The notes: generated by a model from the letters alone, not told the origin. A DNA stretch of 64,000 nt from CAYNRE01 sp964399535 (GCA_964399535.1 CAYNRE010000017.1:1-64000), one strand, 5' to 3'; counted from the first letter of the stretch, positions 42,400 to 51,194 are shown. Made by a program: numbers and translations.

Positions 42400-44427
42400 C
42401 TAGCGGGGCGCGGTCTCGCCGCGCGGATTGCGAAGGTAATACAGCCGGCCATCTTCGGCCCCGCCCACAAAGTCGGGGATGCCGTCCGCGTCGAAATCCA
42501 CGACGGTGGGGCTCACATCGTGCCCCTCAATATCTTGCTTGGCCAACAGGCCGGCGTCGGCGAATCGCCAGCTACCAGCCTGCTGCCCCAGTCCGCGCAG
42601 CAATTGGGCGTTGGCGGCGTTCAGCAGAATGTCGATCTGGCCGTCGCCGTTCCAATCGGTCAGGCAAAGCTTGCGGCGCCCGCTCTTGCCGGCGACGCGG
42701 TCGTTCAAACGCAGGGGCGTTCCGTCGGCATCGCAGAATACCCGCTGGGGTGGATGCAGCAACCGCTCGCCGTCGCGCTCAAACCGCTCGTAATAGGCCA
42801 GGTACCCTTCGGCATCGAGCATGACCAGATCGACCAAACCATCGCGGTTCCAGTCCAGCGCCACCGGCGTGGTGCGCCAGGGGGCCGCCAGCTCGCGCGG
42901 GCCGGGGGTCCACCAGGTCCAGCGAGGTTTCGCCGGCGGACCGCTCCAGGCAACCTCGACCGGCACCGGCTCGGCCAGCCGCGGACTGCCCGGCCGGCCT
43001 ACGTTGCGCAGCCAAACCACGCGTCCCCAGATCGAGTTGAGCACGATATCCTGTTGGCCGTCGCCGTCCCAATCGGCCACGCTGAAGGTGGTGTAGCCCC
43101 ACTTGGCTTCGGCCGGACCCTGAACCCCGCCGCGCGGCCCGGCCTGGATCCGAAAGACTTGCTCGCCCGCCGACAGCCGCAGCGGGGCGGCCCAGCGCGG
43201 CTCGGCGACGCCGGCGCCGCTCAGGTTTTCGAAGAACTCGATATAGCCGGCGGTATTGCCCGCGAGCAGGTCGATATCGCCGTCGCAATCCCAGTCGGAG
43301 CCCACTGGCGTGGCCAGGGCCCCGCACTTGAGCGTGTCGGCTTGTTGCCGAAAGTAGCAGGGGGCCAGGAACTCCGGCTGTCGCCCGTTGCCCGAGTCGC
43401 GCAGTCGTCCGGTGTTCTCCACCAGCGCGACGCGCCCATCTTCGTCGCCGACCACCAGGTCGATGTCGCCGTCGCGATCCCAATCGATGGCAATCGGCAC
43501 GATCATCTGCACGTTCATGGCCAACGGCGAGCCGTCGGCAAGCGTCAGCCGCCGGCCGGCCGCGTAGCGGGGCTCGCGGCGGCTGCCGTGGTTTTCGTAG
43601 TACGTGAAGCCGTCGACAAACTCGCCGCAGAGCAGGTCCAAGTCGCCGTCGCCGTCGAAATCCCCGAAGTTCGGCGAGGGGCAACCGTAGGTATCGATCG
43701 GGCCCGATTCGCAGCGCAGTTGCACCGGCTCCGCGTAGTCGGGCGATTCGTTCGTCCCCTGGTTGCGGAGCCAGAACACGAATCCGTGCAGCGGGCCGTT
43801 GAGCCAGTTTCCCTCAGGGTCCCAGGCATCGTCCCAGCCGTAATCGCTCCAATCTTCAATGCCGATGATCAGGTCGAACCGCCCATCGCCGTCGTAATCG
43901 GCGTAACGCCATTGGTTGTGTCGAACCTTGGGCCCCTTCGGTTGGTTGCCCACGGGCCGGTAAAAACCCTGGTCGACCGCCAACTCGACCGGATCGTCGA
44001 GGCCCACCTGGGTAAAGCGGCGGTACTCGCGGCCCGGCGAGAGCACCCGCAACTGCCCCCCCACATAGCTCGGCATGACATAGTGCACAGTCCGGCTCAG
44101 CCGACGGCCCGGCAGAAACACGGGCAGCTTTTGCGGGCGCGTATCGCCGGTGGGGTTTTCGAACAGCCAGACCCCGTTCGATGGCTGGTCGGGACAAGAA
44201 ACGATCAGGTCGTAATCGCCGTCGCCGTCGGCATCGCACGGAACTGGCCAGGCCCAAAGCCCCACGCCCAGGTCCACTTCCAGCCCCGGATGGTTGTAGG
44301 CCAGGGGGCGCAGATCCTGCGCCCGTGCCGCCGGCCGTGGCAGCGCCAACTGGCAAGCGGTTGCTGCGACCCCCAGCGCCAACGTCCTCCCAAGAAACCG
44401 GGTCAGCGATGGTCGTCGGAAAATCAT
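42400..44427 (-). CDS. FG-GAP / VCBS-repeat secreted protein
   Basis: 675 residues from the ATG at 44425-44427, beginning a signal peptide ending near ARAQD. I count nine copies of a D-x-D-x-D-G-x-x-D-hydrophobic calcium motif (DADGDGDYD, DYDGDGRFD, DFDGDGDLD, DWDRDGDID, DWDCDGDID, DWDGDGQQD, DWNRDGLVD, DWNGDGQID, DFDADGIPD), so probably a seven-to-nine-bladed integrin-like propeller. It is exported; its ligand is unknown. A long open frame on the opposite strand is a shadow of this gene. Confidence 0.88.
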   Translation of the reverse strand: MIFRRPSLTRFLGRTLALGVAATACQLALPRPAARAQDLRPLAYNHPGLEVDLGVGLWAWPVPCDADGDGDYDLIVSCPDQPSNGVWLFENPTGDTRPQKLPVFLPGRRLSRTVHYVMPSYVGGQLRVLSPGREYRRFTQVGLDDPVELAVDQGFYRPVGNQPKGPKVRHNQWRYADYDGDGRFDLIIGIEDWSDYGWDDAWDPEGNWLNGPLHGFVFWLRNQGTNESPDYAEPVQLRCESGPIDTYGCPSPNFGDFDGDGDLDLLCGEFVDGFTYYENHGSRREPRYAAGRRLTLADGSPLAMNVQMIVPIAIDWDRDGDIDLVVGDEDGRVALVENTGRLRDSGNGRQPEFLAPCYFRQQADTLKCGALATPVGSDWDCDGDIDLLAGNTAGYIEFFENLSGAGVAEPRWAAPLRLSAGEQVFRIQAGPRGGVQGPAEAKWGYTTFSVADWDGDGQQDIVLNSIWGRVVWLRNVGRPGSPRLAEPVPVEVAWSGPPAKPRWTWWTPGPRELAAPWRTTPVALDWNRDGLVDLVMLDAEGYLAYYERFERDGERLLHPPQRVFCDADGTPLRLNDRVAGKSGRRKLCLTDWNGDGQIDILLNAANAQLLRGLGQQAGSWRFADAGLLAKQDIEGHDVSPTVVDFDADGIPDFVGGAEDGRLYYLRNPRGETAPR

Positions 44428-44607
44428 GGTGGATCGATCCTGGGCATTTCTGGGGCGGCCGTGCGCCAGACGACTTCGCGACGGCGAACCGATTATCGAG
44501 ATTGGCCGGGCGGCGGTCCAGTCGCGGAGCGCGCCCCGCGACACGGGCAAGCCAAGCCGGGGGGCACCGACTTGGTCCCCGCGGCGAAGGTTGGGCACAA
44601 TCGGCGT

Positions 44608-45327
44608 TCACTGCCCTTGGACTACTTCGGCAATCAGTTGCCGCGGAGCTCCGATATCGACCACGTGAACCTGGCCGGTATACGATTCGGCTCCCGGCAC
44701 CAAAAACCCTGGCTTGAGCGAGACCATGGTCACCGTATGTGCGGCACGAATGGTCGGCGCGCCCGGCCGGCCGCTGTCGCAGTCGAGGCCGCTGGGGACA
44801 TCGACTGCCAGAATCGCCGGGCGAGTCGCCGAGCCCACGCCGTTTCCCGCCGCGCGCCGATTGAGCTGGTCGATGACCTGGTCGAGCGGCTCGACGGGGT
44901 TGCCGCGCGTCCCGGTCCCCAGCAGGGCATCGACAACCCAGTCGACTCCCTCGAAAAGGCCTTCCAACCGGTCCGGCTCATGCCCCGCCGGGAAGTGAGC
45001 GAGCGAAAAACCGGCCCGCTGGAGAATGCCAAGATTCAGCGCGGCGTCGGGCGACAGCCTGGCGGTGTCTGCCCACAGGGCCACGCGTACGGAATAGCCC
45101 CGCAGGTCGAGATGGCGGGCGACCACCAGGCCGTCCCCCCCGTTGTTTCCCCGGCCGCAGCAGATGAGCACCCCCGAAGCAATTCCCAGCCGCTCGAGCG
45201 TGTCGGCCACGCCCCGCCCCGCGTTCTCCATGAGTACGGCGCTGGGAATGCCATATTGCTCGACGGCCCGGCGATCGAGCTCTTGAGATTGCCTTCGCGT
45301 GAGAACCAGGGGAAATGGCGGTTGCAT
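44608..45327 (-). CDS. nnrE: NAD(P)H-hydrate epimerase
   Basis: 239 residues from the ATG at 45325-45327; the longer frame begins with TTG and lacks support. YjeF N-domain signatures: MENAGRGVADTL, CGRGNNGGDGLVVARHL, VDALLGTGTRG and VDVPSGLDCDSG. It interconverts R- and S-forms of hydrated NAD(P)H so that a dehydratase can repair them. The C-terminal YjeF dehydratase domain (NnrD) is absent, so the partner must be encoded elsewhere. Confidence 0.9.
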   Translation of the reverse strand: MQPPFPLVLTRRQSQELDRRAVEQYGIPSAVLMENAGRGVADTLERLGIASGVLICCGRGNNGGDGLVVARHLDLRGYSVRVALWADTARLSPDAALNLGILQRAGFSLAHFPAGHEPDRLEGLFEGVDWVVDALLGTGTRGNPVEPLDQVIDQLNRRAAGNGVGSATRPAILAVDVPSGLDCDSGRPGAPTIRAAHTVTMVSLKPGFLVPGAESYTGQVHVVDIGAPRQLIAEVVQGQ

Positions 45328-45551
45328 GGGGTCGTGGGGGTGTCGAGAGCCAAGAAATTTTTCTGCGTTTTGGTTCGTCGCGTGCCAGAGACCCAAGAAT
45401 TGCCGGCCGGAACCGAATAGGCTAGCGATTCGTTAGGCGAGCCATTGCTTAACTGTGGGAAGGGACTTGTGCGAGAACCCCGCAGAGAAGCTTTCGCTCC
45501 CATTTTACCGGTCTTGCCGATTCTTGACCCCCCGCAGCAGGGAGCCAACCC

Positions 45552-46481
45552 ATGACAGCCGCCAGGCGAGGAACGACCCATTTTTCGCGATTGGGGGGAG
45601 CCGTTCTGTTGGTGCTTTCGGCCGGTTGCGATCTGGCGCTGCCGCGAGCCTGGGTCACGTCGGACGAGGCGCACGAGCTACCGGCCGAGGGCGTGGCCGA
45701 GGTGCGCGTGGTAACTCACAACGGCGATGTACGCATCGGAGCCGCGGAGCCAGGGGTCGATACGATCTCGGTTCGCGCACGCATTCGCGTGGGTGCCAGC
45801 ACGCCAGCCGAGGCCGAGGCCGCCCTCTCGCAGCTTGAAATCACGCTTACGCGAACCGATTCGGCCGAAACCAGCGGCGGCGTCGCACAAGAAATTGGCT
45901 GGCGCTGGCGCGGCACCCCCCACTCGCGCAATTGGCAAGCTCAAGTATCGTTCGACCTGGCGATTCCGGGTCATCTGCTCACCGAGGCCGAAGCGCACAA
46001 CGGGCGGGTCGAAACCGTCCGGCTTTCGGGCACCAATCGTCTGACATCGCACAACGGCCGAGTTGTGGTGCGGGGGCATAACGGCCCAGAATTGGCCGTC
46101 GAGACGCACAATGGCCAGATCGGCGTCGACACCGAGGCCGAACAGCTTACGCTGGCGGTCCACAACGGTTCGATTCGGGCCCGGTTGCTTGGCGAGGGCC
46201 CACGCCAGGGGGCGATTTCCTCGCACAACGGTTCGGTGGAACTGCAACTAGGCCCCCAGACGGCGGCTTTACTGCGCTGCAATACGCAGAACGGCCGCAT
46301 TCACAACGAGCTCGATCTGGCCGATGCCTCGTTCTCGCGAGATCGCCATGAGCTTACCGGCAGCTGGGGAAGCGGCGGTGGAATCATCAACCTGGAGAGC
46401 CACAATGGTTCGATCCGGGTGGTTCCGCTCGAGCCAGGTGAAATCGACTCCGAGATCCCCAGTGCCGACCCAGACGAGTAA
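45552..46481 (+). CDS. Lipoprotein with HNG repeats (DUF4097-like)
   Basis: 309 residues with GGGAG upstream. Lipobox SAGC places the lipid on Cys26. The remainder is a right-handed beta-solenoid-like domain in which His-Asn-Gly recurs (THNGDV, AHNGRV, SHNGRV, THNGQI, VHNGSI, SHNGSV, SHNGSI and a TQNGRI variant) about every 15-25 residues, a feature of DUF4097 family adhesin-like proteins. Surface location is inferred. A 15-bp tandem repeat follows its stop codon. Confidence 0.82.
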   Translation: MTAARRGTTHFSRLGGAVLLVLSAGCDLALPRAWVTSDEAHELPAEGVAEVRVVTHNGDVRIGAAEPGVDTISVRARIRVGASTPAEAEAALSQLEITLTRTDSAETSGGVAQEIGWRWRGTPHSRNWQAQVSFDLAIPGHLLTEAEAHNGRVETVRLSGTNRLTSHNGRVVVRGHNGPELAVETHNGQIGVDTEAEQLTLAVHNGSIRARLLGEGPRQGAISSHNGSVELQLGPQTAALLRCNTQNGRIHNELDLADASFSRDRHELTGSWGSGGGIINLESHNGSIRVVPLEPGEIDSEIPSADPDE

Positions 46482-46484
46482 CCC

Positions 46485-46544
46485 GGGCAACGGCGCTATG
46501 GGCAATGGCGCTATGAGCAACGCCGCTTTCGGCAACGGCCTGGG
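46485..46544 (+). repeat. 15-bp tandem repeat, four units
   Basis: Four consecutive 15-base units of the type GGGCAACGGCGCTAT (46485-46499, 46500-46514, 46515-46529, 46530-46544), the later ones diverged. It begins just after the stop at 46479-46481. A 28-codon frame from ATG 46498 to TGA 46584 reads through units 2-4 as GNGAM-like peptide; I do not call it a gene because no ribosome-binding site precedes it. Confidence 0.65.
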
Positions 46545-46751
46545 TTTCGGTTCCTTCGGGCACGCAATGGGCCAAGTGTCTTGAAGCATCCCCTGCGCCA
46601 TGGCCAGCCAAAACCGTTGCGAACCGGGGCGGGCACGAGTTAGACTCGGAAAAAGTCCGCCTCAGGCGGCGCCCAGCGTTTGGCGCCCGAGATCGGACCT
46701 GAGTGTGGCCCCCGCTTGCAGCCCTGGTTGGTCCGTGGAGTTACCAATCTC

Positions 46752-46988
46752 ATGCCGCTGTTCGAATACGTCTGCACGGCTTGCGACCAGTCGTTCGAGC
46801 TTTTGATTCGAGCCGGTGAAAAGGCGGAATGCCCGGCCTGTGGTAGCCGCCGGGTCGAAAAACAGCTCAGCGTGCCCGCCGCCCATACCCGATCTGGCAG
46901 CAGCCTGCCGATTTGCGATATGCCACGCCCCGGGGGTGGGTGCGGCTTGCCCGCGTGTGGCGGGGGCGGTTGCCAATTCGAATCCTGA
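46752..46988 (+). CDS. FmdB-family zinc ribbon protein
   Basis: 78 residues from the ATG at 46752 with GGAG eleven bases upstream; the open frame before it is non-coding. Starts MPLFEYVCTACD, the hallmark of FmdB-type regulators, with two Cys pairs (Cys8/Cys11 and Cys27/Cys30) to bind zinc. A Gly/Cys-rich end (GGGCGLPACGGGGC) adds four more cysteines. Such proteins are linked to regulation of amidase/formamidase or translation-related roles; function here is unproven. Confidence 0.88.
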   Translation: MPLFEYVCTACDQSFELLIRAGEKAECPACGSRRVEKQLSVPAAHTRSGSSLPICDMPRPGGGCGLPACGGGGCQFES

Positions 46989-47017
46989 GGGCGTCGCCGG
47001 CACTGCGTGCGCTCGCA

Positions 47018-47166
47018 CGCCCGTTGAAGGTTTCATCGGGCTGCGTTGCCGCAGGGATGCGATGCCAAAACAACGACGCAAGTCGTTATTTTCTGGGCCG
47101 TGCGGAGCTTGGCTCCGCACTTGGCGCTTGTTGAAATAGGCCAGGATGGCATATTTCAACGGACTG
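47018..47166 (+). repeat. Dispersed structured repeat, copy 2
   Basis: Matches the reverse complement of 144-291 along ~148 bp. The hairpin arms at 47100-47107 and 47113-47120 equal those of copy 1 while the loop (47108-47112) differs. A second inverted pair, TTGAAAT...ATTTCAA, lies at about 47130-47160. It lies 29 bases after the FmdB stop, at the left of a 0.9-kb gene-free stretch. Confidence 0.8.
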
Positions 47167-47511
47167 CGCCACGTCGGCAGATTCGCAGCCGGCTCCGGCT
47201 GCCTCGCCAGCAGCCCGATTCTCCCTCTGGCAAAGCCAGCCCGCTGCTGCGGCAGCCCGTAGTTGGCCTGGCTCCGGTCCGCGGGTTGAGCGAGCCAGCC
47301 GCTTGGCAGTTGCCATGCCGGGCCCCGCCAAAGCACCGAAATCGGTCGCATTTCGCGTCGTAACGTGTTTCTGTAAATTGGGTTACGGATTATTTTCCGG
47401 CGCCCGTCGACTGGGACTCGGCCGCGCCAATCCCAGCTTCAGAGCGATGATCTCTCCCCCCGATCGCGACGCCAACCCCATGGGAATTGGGAAGTAACGA
47501 CGAAAAAATGA

Positions 47512-47541
47512 TTGACTCCGAGAGCGACACACGGGTAGATT
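47512..47541 (+). promoter_or_regulatory. Candidate sigma-70 type promoter
   Basis: TTGACT (47512-47517) and TAGATT (47536-47541), 18 bases apart, five and four of six consensus matches. A palindrome starts 18 bases downstream. The next gene begins ~520 bases further on, so this would imply a long leader or an unannotated transcript. Confidence 0.35.
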
Positions 47542-47558
47542 CATCGTGTGAACATTTA

Positions 47559-47583
47559 GCTAGCTAGTCGGTACCTAGCTAGC
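47559..47583. promoter_or_regulatory. 9-bp palindrome, possible operator
   Basis: Perfect inverted repeat GCTAGCTAG (47559-47567) and CTAGCTAGC (47575-47583) around a 7-base spacer, just downstream of a promoter-like pair. Size and placement suit a dimeric repressor, but it could also form an RNA hairpin. Confidence 0.35.
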
Positions 47584-48061
47584 CGGTCGAAGGAACTGCC
47601 GATAGACAGTTTCATCGCCGAGTTGCGGTGTATGGTTCGGTGAGCAAGACGCGACGCGGTCTGCCCGGGTTCACGGCTCGGATTACGGGGCCCAAATCAG
47701 CGGATTAGCGGCCAAACGGCATGGGCTAGGTCATTCGGCCGAACCAATGCAGCACGTAACGGAGCTTCCCCAACTTAACTCGCGGAGCCAACAACTCAGC
47801 GCGCAGCGCAAAAAAGTGGGGGGGCCCACGAGAAGGCCTGCCAGCGGGTGGTTTGTACGTAATTCGCCGGGCGGTGGGGGTTCTTGTAATCGCAAACGGG
47901 AAGTTTTTTGGGCGGCGGCCAAGCGATTGGGCACTGGCCAAGCGGCACGACACTGAGAGACAGTACGAAGCGGGGCGCGAGGAAGTTCAACGCATTCTCC
48001 AATTCCGGGGCGATCCGGTTTCGGGACTCATTTTTTTCTCTTTCTGATCGGAGCAAGGAAC

Positions 48062-49393
48062 ATGACGGCAAAAATGCGGAGCAAGGAGCCCCGCGGCTTC
48101 ACGCTGGTGGAGCTGTTGGTGGTGATCGCCATCATCGGAATCTTGATCGCGCTGCTACTACCCGCTGTGCAGGCGGCCCGCGAAGCGGCTCGGCGCAATC
48201 AATGCCAGAACAACATGAAGCAGCTTGGCTTGGCGCTAGTGAACTACCACGACCAGCTGGGCTCGTTTCCGCCCGTGTTCATTTTCGATCAGGCGCCCTG
48301 GCGGGTCCAAGCAGCCAATTGCGATTGGTTCACCAACGCCTGCATCATGATGCTTCCGTTCCTGGAACAGCCCCAGGTTGCCAATCTCTATAATCCCAGC
48401 TTGATCTGGTACGAAGGCTATCCGGCGACGGGCGTGAACTTGAAGTGGCAATGCGCCCAGTCGGTGATTCCGCCGTTCATTTGCCCGAGCAATGGACACC
48501 CGGCGGTGCTCGAGAGTGGACCGGCTCAGCAGTTTTTCGACACCTTGGGGTTGGACATCAGCGTTGCCGACATGGGGACGGGAGTGGTTCGAACTCGTTT
48601 CGGCACGATCGACTACGCCTTCTGCAAGGGGGTTCACGACGGCATTACTTGCTTCCCCAAGAAAAAGGTTCCGGCAACCGAATTGGGTGTCTTTAACATC
48701 AATCAACCGCTGGGTCTTCGGAACGTTCCCGATGGGACCAGCAACACGATTCTGATGGGTGAAGCGGCCCAAGGTCCGGCACACCAGATTACGGGCGTTC
48801 CGTACTATCCGGGTGAAGGTGGCGCAAAGACGATCAATGACGCGACGAAAGCTCGCATCGTCACGGGGCCGTACTCGCCACCGGCCCATTACGCGGTCGG
48901 TGTCTGGGCCGCGGGTCAGACCACCCCCTCGTCGATCGGCGGCCTGAGCGGTGTCGGTACCGCTCCTGGACCGACCAGCGGTCTGCTCGTGATTACCTCG
49001 ATCATGGCCTGCACTCGCGATCCGCTCAATCGCCAGCCGGTGACTGTCTGCCAGATCGACGATTCGACGGCTTTCGGTTCCAGCTCGCCGGAGCTGGAAA
49101 GCGATTTGAGTTCGCCGTGGATCTACAGTTCGATCTACACCAACTCGGCCGGCTCGCAGAATGCGACTCCCGGTTTCCGTAGCGACCATCCGGCCGGTGC
49201 AAACTTCGTGTTCGCAGATGGTTCGGTCCACTTCTTGAGCGATACGATCGAGTTCCGCCTGCCGACCGATGGTGTCAATACGCCAAACGGCATATTGAAC
49301 CTGCCCGCGGCGCCGGTTAAGAACGCGGCGGGTGTCTACCAGGCACTTTCGACCGCTCAGGGCCAAGAGGCGTTCAGCACCGCCCCGTTCTAG
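48062..49393 (+). CDS. DUF1559 prepilin-like protein
   Basis: 443 residues. Type IV prepilin N-terminus: RGFTLVELLVVIAIIGIL (11-28), with cleavage expected after Gly12, followed by the planctomycete helix ALLLPAVQAAREAARRNQC. The C-terminal H-x9-DG signature is HPAGANFVFADG (from His376). DUF1559 proteins are highly amplified in planctomycetes and are thought to be assembled or displayed by a type II secretion/type IV pilus system. It is followed by a strong hairpin and a small lipoprotein gene, a common pairing. Confidence 0.93.
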   Translation: MTAKMRSKEPRGFTLVELLVVIAIIGILIALLLPAVQAAREAARRNQCQNNMKQLGLALVNYHDQLGSFPPVFIFDQAPWRVQAANCDWFTNACIMMLPFLEQPQVANLYNPSLIWYEGYPATGVNLKWQCAQSVIPPFICPSNGHPAVLESGPAQQFFDTLGLDISVADMGTGVVRTRFGTIDYAFCKGVHDGITCFPKKKVPATELGVFNINQPLGLRNVPDGTSNTILMGEAAQGPAHQITGVPYYPGEGGAKTINDATKARIVTGPYSPPAHYAVGVWAAGQTTPSSIGGLSGVGTAPGPTSGLLVITSIMACTRDPLNRQPVTVCQIDDSTAFGSSSPELESDLSSPWIYSSIYTNSAGSQNATPGFRSDHPAGANFVFADGSVHFLSDTIEFRLPTDGVNTPNGILNLPAAPVKNAAGVYQALSTAQGQEAFSTAPF

Positions 49394-49427
49394 GTGGTGC
49401 GAGCTCTGCCGAGCGCCGGCAACTCAT

Positions 49428-49467
49428 CCCCCTTGCTTTGTTCGATCGATCGGGCAAAGCAAGGGGG
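49428..49467 (+). terminator. Strong hairpin after the DUF1559 gene
   Basis: A perfect 13-bp stem (49428-49440 with 49455-49467) and 14-base loop, 34 bases past the stop codon. A short GCTTTG tail and a second small stem follow rather than a full T run. It likely ends or stabilises the DUF1559 mRNA and could limit transcription of the lipoprotein gene behind it. Confidence 0.6.
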
Positions 49468-49540
49468 GCTTTGTAAGCCCGTTGGAAGACGGGAACGGAC
49501 ACTGAACTTGCGAACGAGACGCTGTCAAAGGAAGTGCATT

Positions 49541-49879
49541 GTGACGCGAACGATTGCTGCAACGATTTTTGCCGGTTGCCTGGCACTGACGCTAACAGGC
49601 TGCGGCGGAGAGGCCCCGGCGGAAGGGCAGAAAATGCCCGAAGCCGACCAGATCAAGTTCCTGATTGAAACTCTGCAAAAGCCGAATCCGTCGACGATGT
49701 CGATTCTGTATTCGGTGCGCCGGTTGGGCGAATTGGGACCGGCGGCGAAAGAAGCGATACCCACTTTGCAACAAATTCGAGCCGTGGCTCCCCCCGAGGC
49801 TCAAACGATCATCGACGAGTCGATCGCCAAGATCGAAGGTACGGCCCCAGCCACTCCGGCCGGCGGCGAGGGATCGTGA
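49541..49879 (+). CDS. Small lipoprotein with HEAT-like repeat
   Basis: 112 residues from the GTG at 49541, picked for AAAGGAAG upstream and because a signal then starts there. Lipobox LTGC with Cys21. Residues ~40-95 look like a HEAT repeat pair (SILYSVRRLGELGPAAKEAIPTLQQI). It lies just behind the DUF1559 gene as many such planctomycete lipoproteins do, so an outer-membrane role with the pilin-like protein is possible. Function unknown. Confidence 0.75.
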   Translation: MTRTIAATIFAGCLALTLTGCGGEAPAEGQKMPEADQIKFLIETLQKPNPSTMSILYSVRRLGELGPAAKEAIPTLQQIRAVAPPEAQTIIDESIAKIEGTAPATPAGGEGS

Positions 49880-49965
49880 TCCCCACCTGCCTTCAGAAGG
49901 GCCACCACTGAGCCCCGGACCACCTGCGCGTGTTCAAGCGAGGGCCCTGCGGCCCAATCGAGAGC

Positions 49966-50006
49966 GAAGCCCCGGAGTGCTGCGAGCAGCCCTTCGGGGC
50001 TTTTTT
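49966..50006 (+). terminator. Rho-independent terminator
   Basis: An 8-bp stem (49967-49974 with 49995-50002), with a further small stem inside the loop, runs into six Ts (50001-50006). It stands 87 bases after the lipoprotein stop and is the best intrinsic terminator in the window. Confidence 0.85.
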
Positions 50007-50495
50007 GTTCGCCGCGGCCAGCCCCAACAACGCCGCCTTGCCACCCGGGGGAATCGCACCCGTCGGGCTTCAGCCAGTTTTTCTTGACCCCCATTGGGTC
50101 CGTAAGTATCCTACAGCCTGGGGGTTAGTGCGAAGTCTGGCTGAGCGCCAAGGCGGTCGTCGGCCGGCCACCCCCGAAATCAGACGCTCTCGAATTCCTC
50201 GCCCCACGTCGCTAATGCGCTGACCGAAACCCTTCTGCCCTCGGCTGGACTGCCCGCGCGAAACCGCCGGCCAGCCGATCGGCAGCGCGACCCGTGGGCC
50301 TATACAGCATCGTTCTAGGCGGCACCTGCCGGTGCCCTGAGTGGTTTTTCGGAACGCTGCCGGTCCGGCGCTCGCTGACAACAGCGCGGCGCTTGGGATT
50401 AACCCCTCTTCGGGCGACCTCCACGTGCGGACCGCGGAAGCGGCTCGCCTATGGCCAGTGTCCAGGTGTTTCGATCAGCAACCCGGAAATTCATC
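50007..50495. other. Intergenic region before the PEP-CTERM gene
   Basis: About 490 bases with no supported gene. One promoter-like pair is listed separately at 50084. No RNA gene is recognised. Confidence 0.4.
50084..50112 (+). promoter_or_regulatory. Candidate sigma-70 type promoter
   Basis: TTGACC (50084-50089) and TATCCT (50107-50112) with a 17-base spacer, located right after the terminator at 50006. It could drive the PEP-CTERM gene with a long leader of roughly 380 bases. Confidence 0.35.
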
Positions 50496-51194
50496 ATGAC
50501 TCGGCAACCTGGTTGGTCCTCGATCCGTCGGCTTGCCCGCGCGCTGGGCGCGGTGATGCTCGTGCTGGCCCTCGCCGGGCCCACGGCCCGGGCCGCCACG
50601 GTCTTCAGCGAACAGGGCGATGCCGGCCAACTGGTGGGTACCGCTCAAACGACCGTGGGGCCGGGCAGCCTGAGCGGAATCCTGGGCTCGCTGTTGGGCG
50701 TCGACGACATCGATCTCTATCTGCTCCGCATTAACGATCCGGCGGCTTTCTCGGCCACTACGGTGGCTCCCGGAACCGAAGTGGTCGATACCCAGTTGTT
50801 CTTGTTCACCTCTACGGGGTTGGGCTTGGCCGCCGCGGGCGATGCGGGACCCTTGGAAACCAACGCCACCTTTCCGGCTGGCAGCCTGGCCGCTCTGACA
50901 CCGGGCGTTTACCTGTTGGGCGTGGCCCAGTTCGACGATGTGCCTCAAAGCGCCGCCGGCCTGATCTTTCCTGCCTTGGCCCCGTTCGACCCCGCAGTGC
51001 ACTTGCCCACGGGACCCGGCGGCACGATGCCGCTGATTGCTTGGTCGGTCGACCAGTTTTCGGAGCCGCTCACCGGTTACGAAATCGTGCTGACGGGAGC
51101 GCTGCCCGCGGTTCCCGAACCGGCGAGTTGGCTGCTGGCCCTGGGTCTGCCTGCGGCGATTGGATACGGCCGCTCGCTCCGCCGCCGACGGTAG
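50496..51194 (+). CDS. PEP-CTERM sorted exported protein
   Basis: 232 residues from the ATG at 50496; a signal peptide ends near ARAATV. The body looks like a beta-sandwich (DDIDLYLLRINDPAAFSATT). The C-terminus is VPEPASWLLALGLPAA followed by a basic RSLRRRR, the PEP-CTERM sorting signal recognised by exosortase. It implies an exosortase elsewhere in the genome and suggests exopolysaccharide- or surface-associated location. The giant gene ends convergent, 53 bases away. Confidence 0.88.
   Translation: MTRQPGWSSIRRLARALGAVMLVLALAGPTARAATVFSEQGDAGQLVGTAQTTVGPGSLSGILGSLLGVDDIDLYLLRINDPAAFSATTVAPGTEVVDTQLFLFTSTGLGLAAAGDAGPLETNATFPAGSLAALTPGVYLLGVAQFDDVPQSAAGLIFPALAPFDPAVHLPTGPGGTMPLIAWSVDQFSEPLTGYEIVLTGALPAVPEPASWLLALGLPAAIGYGRSLRRRR

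Larger units (their letters stand above)
47167..48061. other. Gene-free region before the DUF1559 gene
   Basis: About 0.9 kb with only short, unsupported frames. Two items are listed separately: a promoter-like pair and a 9-7-9 palindrome. The last ~60 bases are T-rich and then give GGAGCAAGGAAC before the ATG at 48062, a good ribosome-binding site. I see no tRNA or riboswitch I can name. Confidence 0.45.

Noticed and set aside
42520..45420. 966-codon open frame on the + strand
   Set aside because: It lies opposite the FG-GAP and nnrE genes, which have clear motifs and starts; GC-rich codon bias leaves the opposite strand open.
46913..47134. 73-codon frame starting inside FmdB
   Set aside because: Most of it is the dispersed repeat read in one frame; the other copy gives a similar peptide only because the DNA is repeated.
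47930..47965. Sigma-54-like GG-N10-GC spacing
   Set aside because: Only the bare GG/GC spacing fits; the rest of the -24/-12 consensus is absent and such pairs are common in GC-rich DNA.
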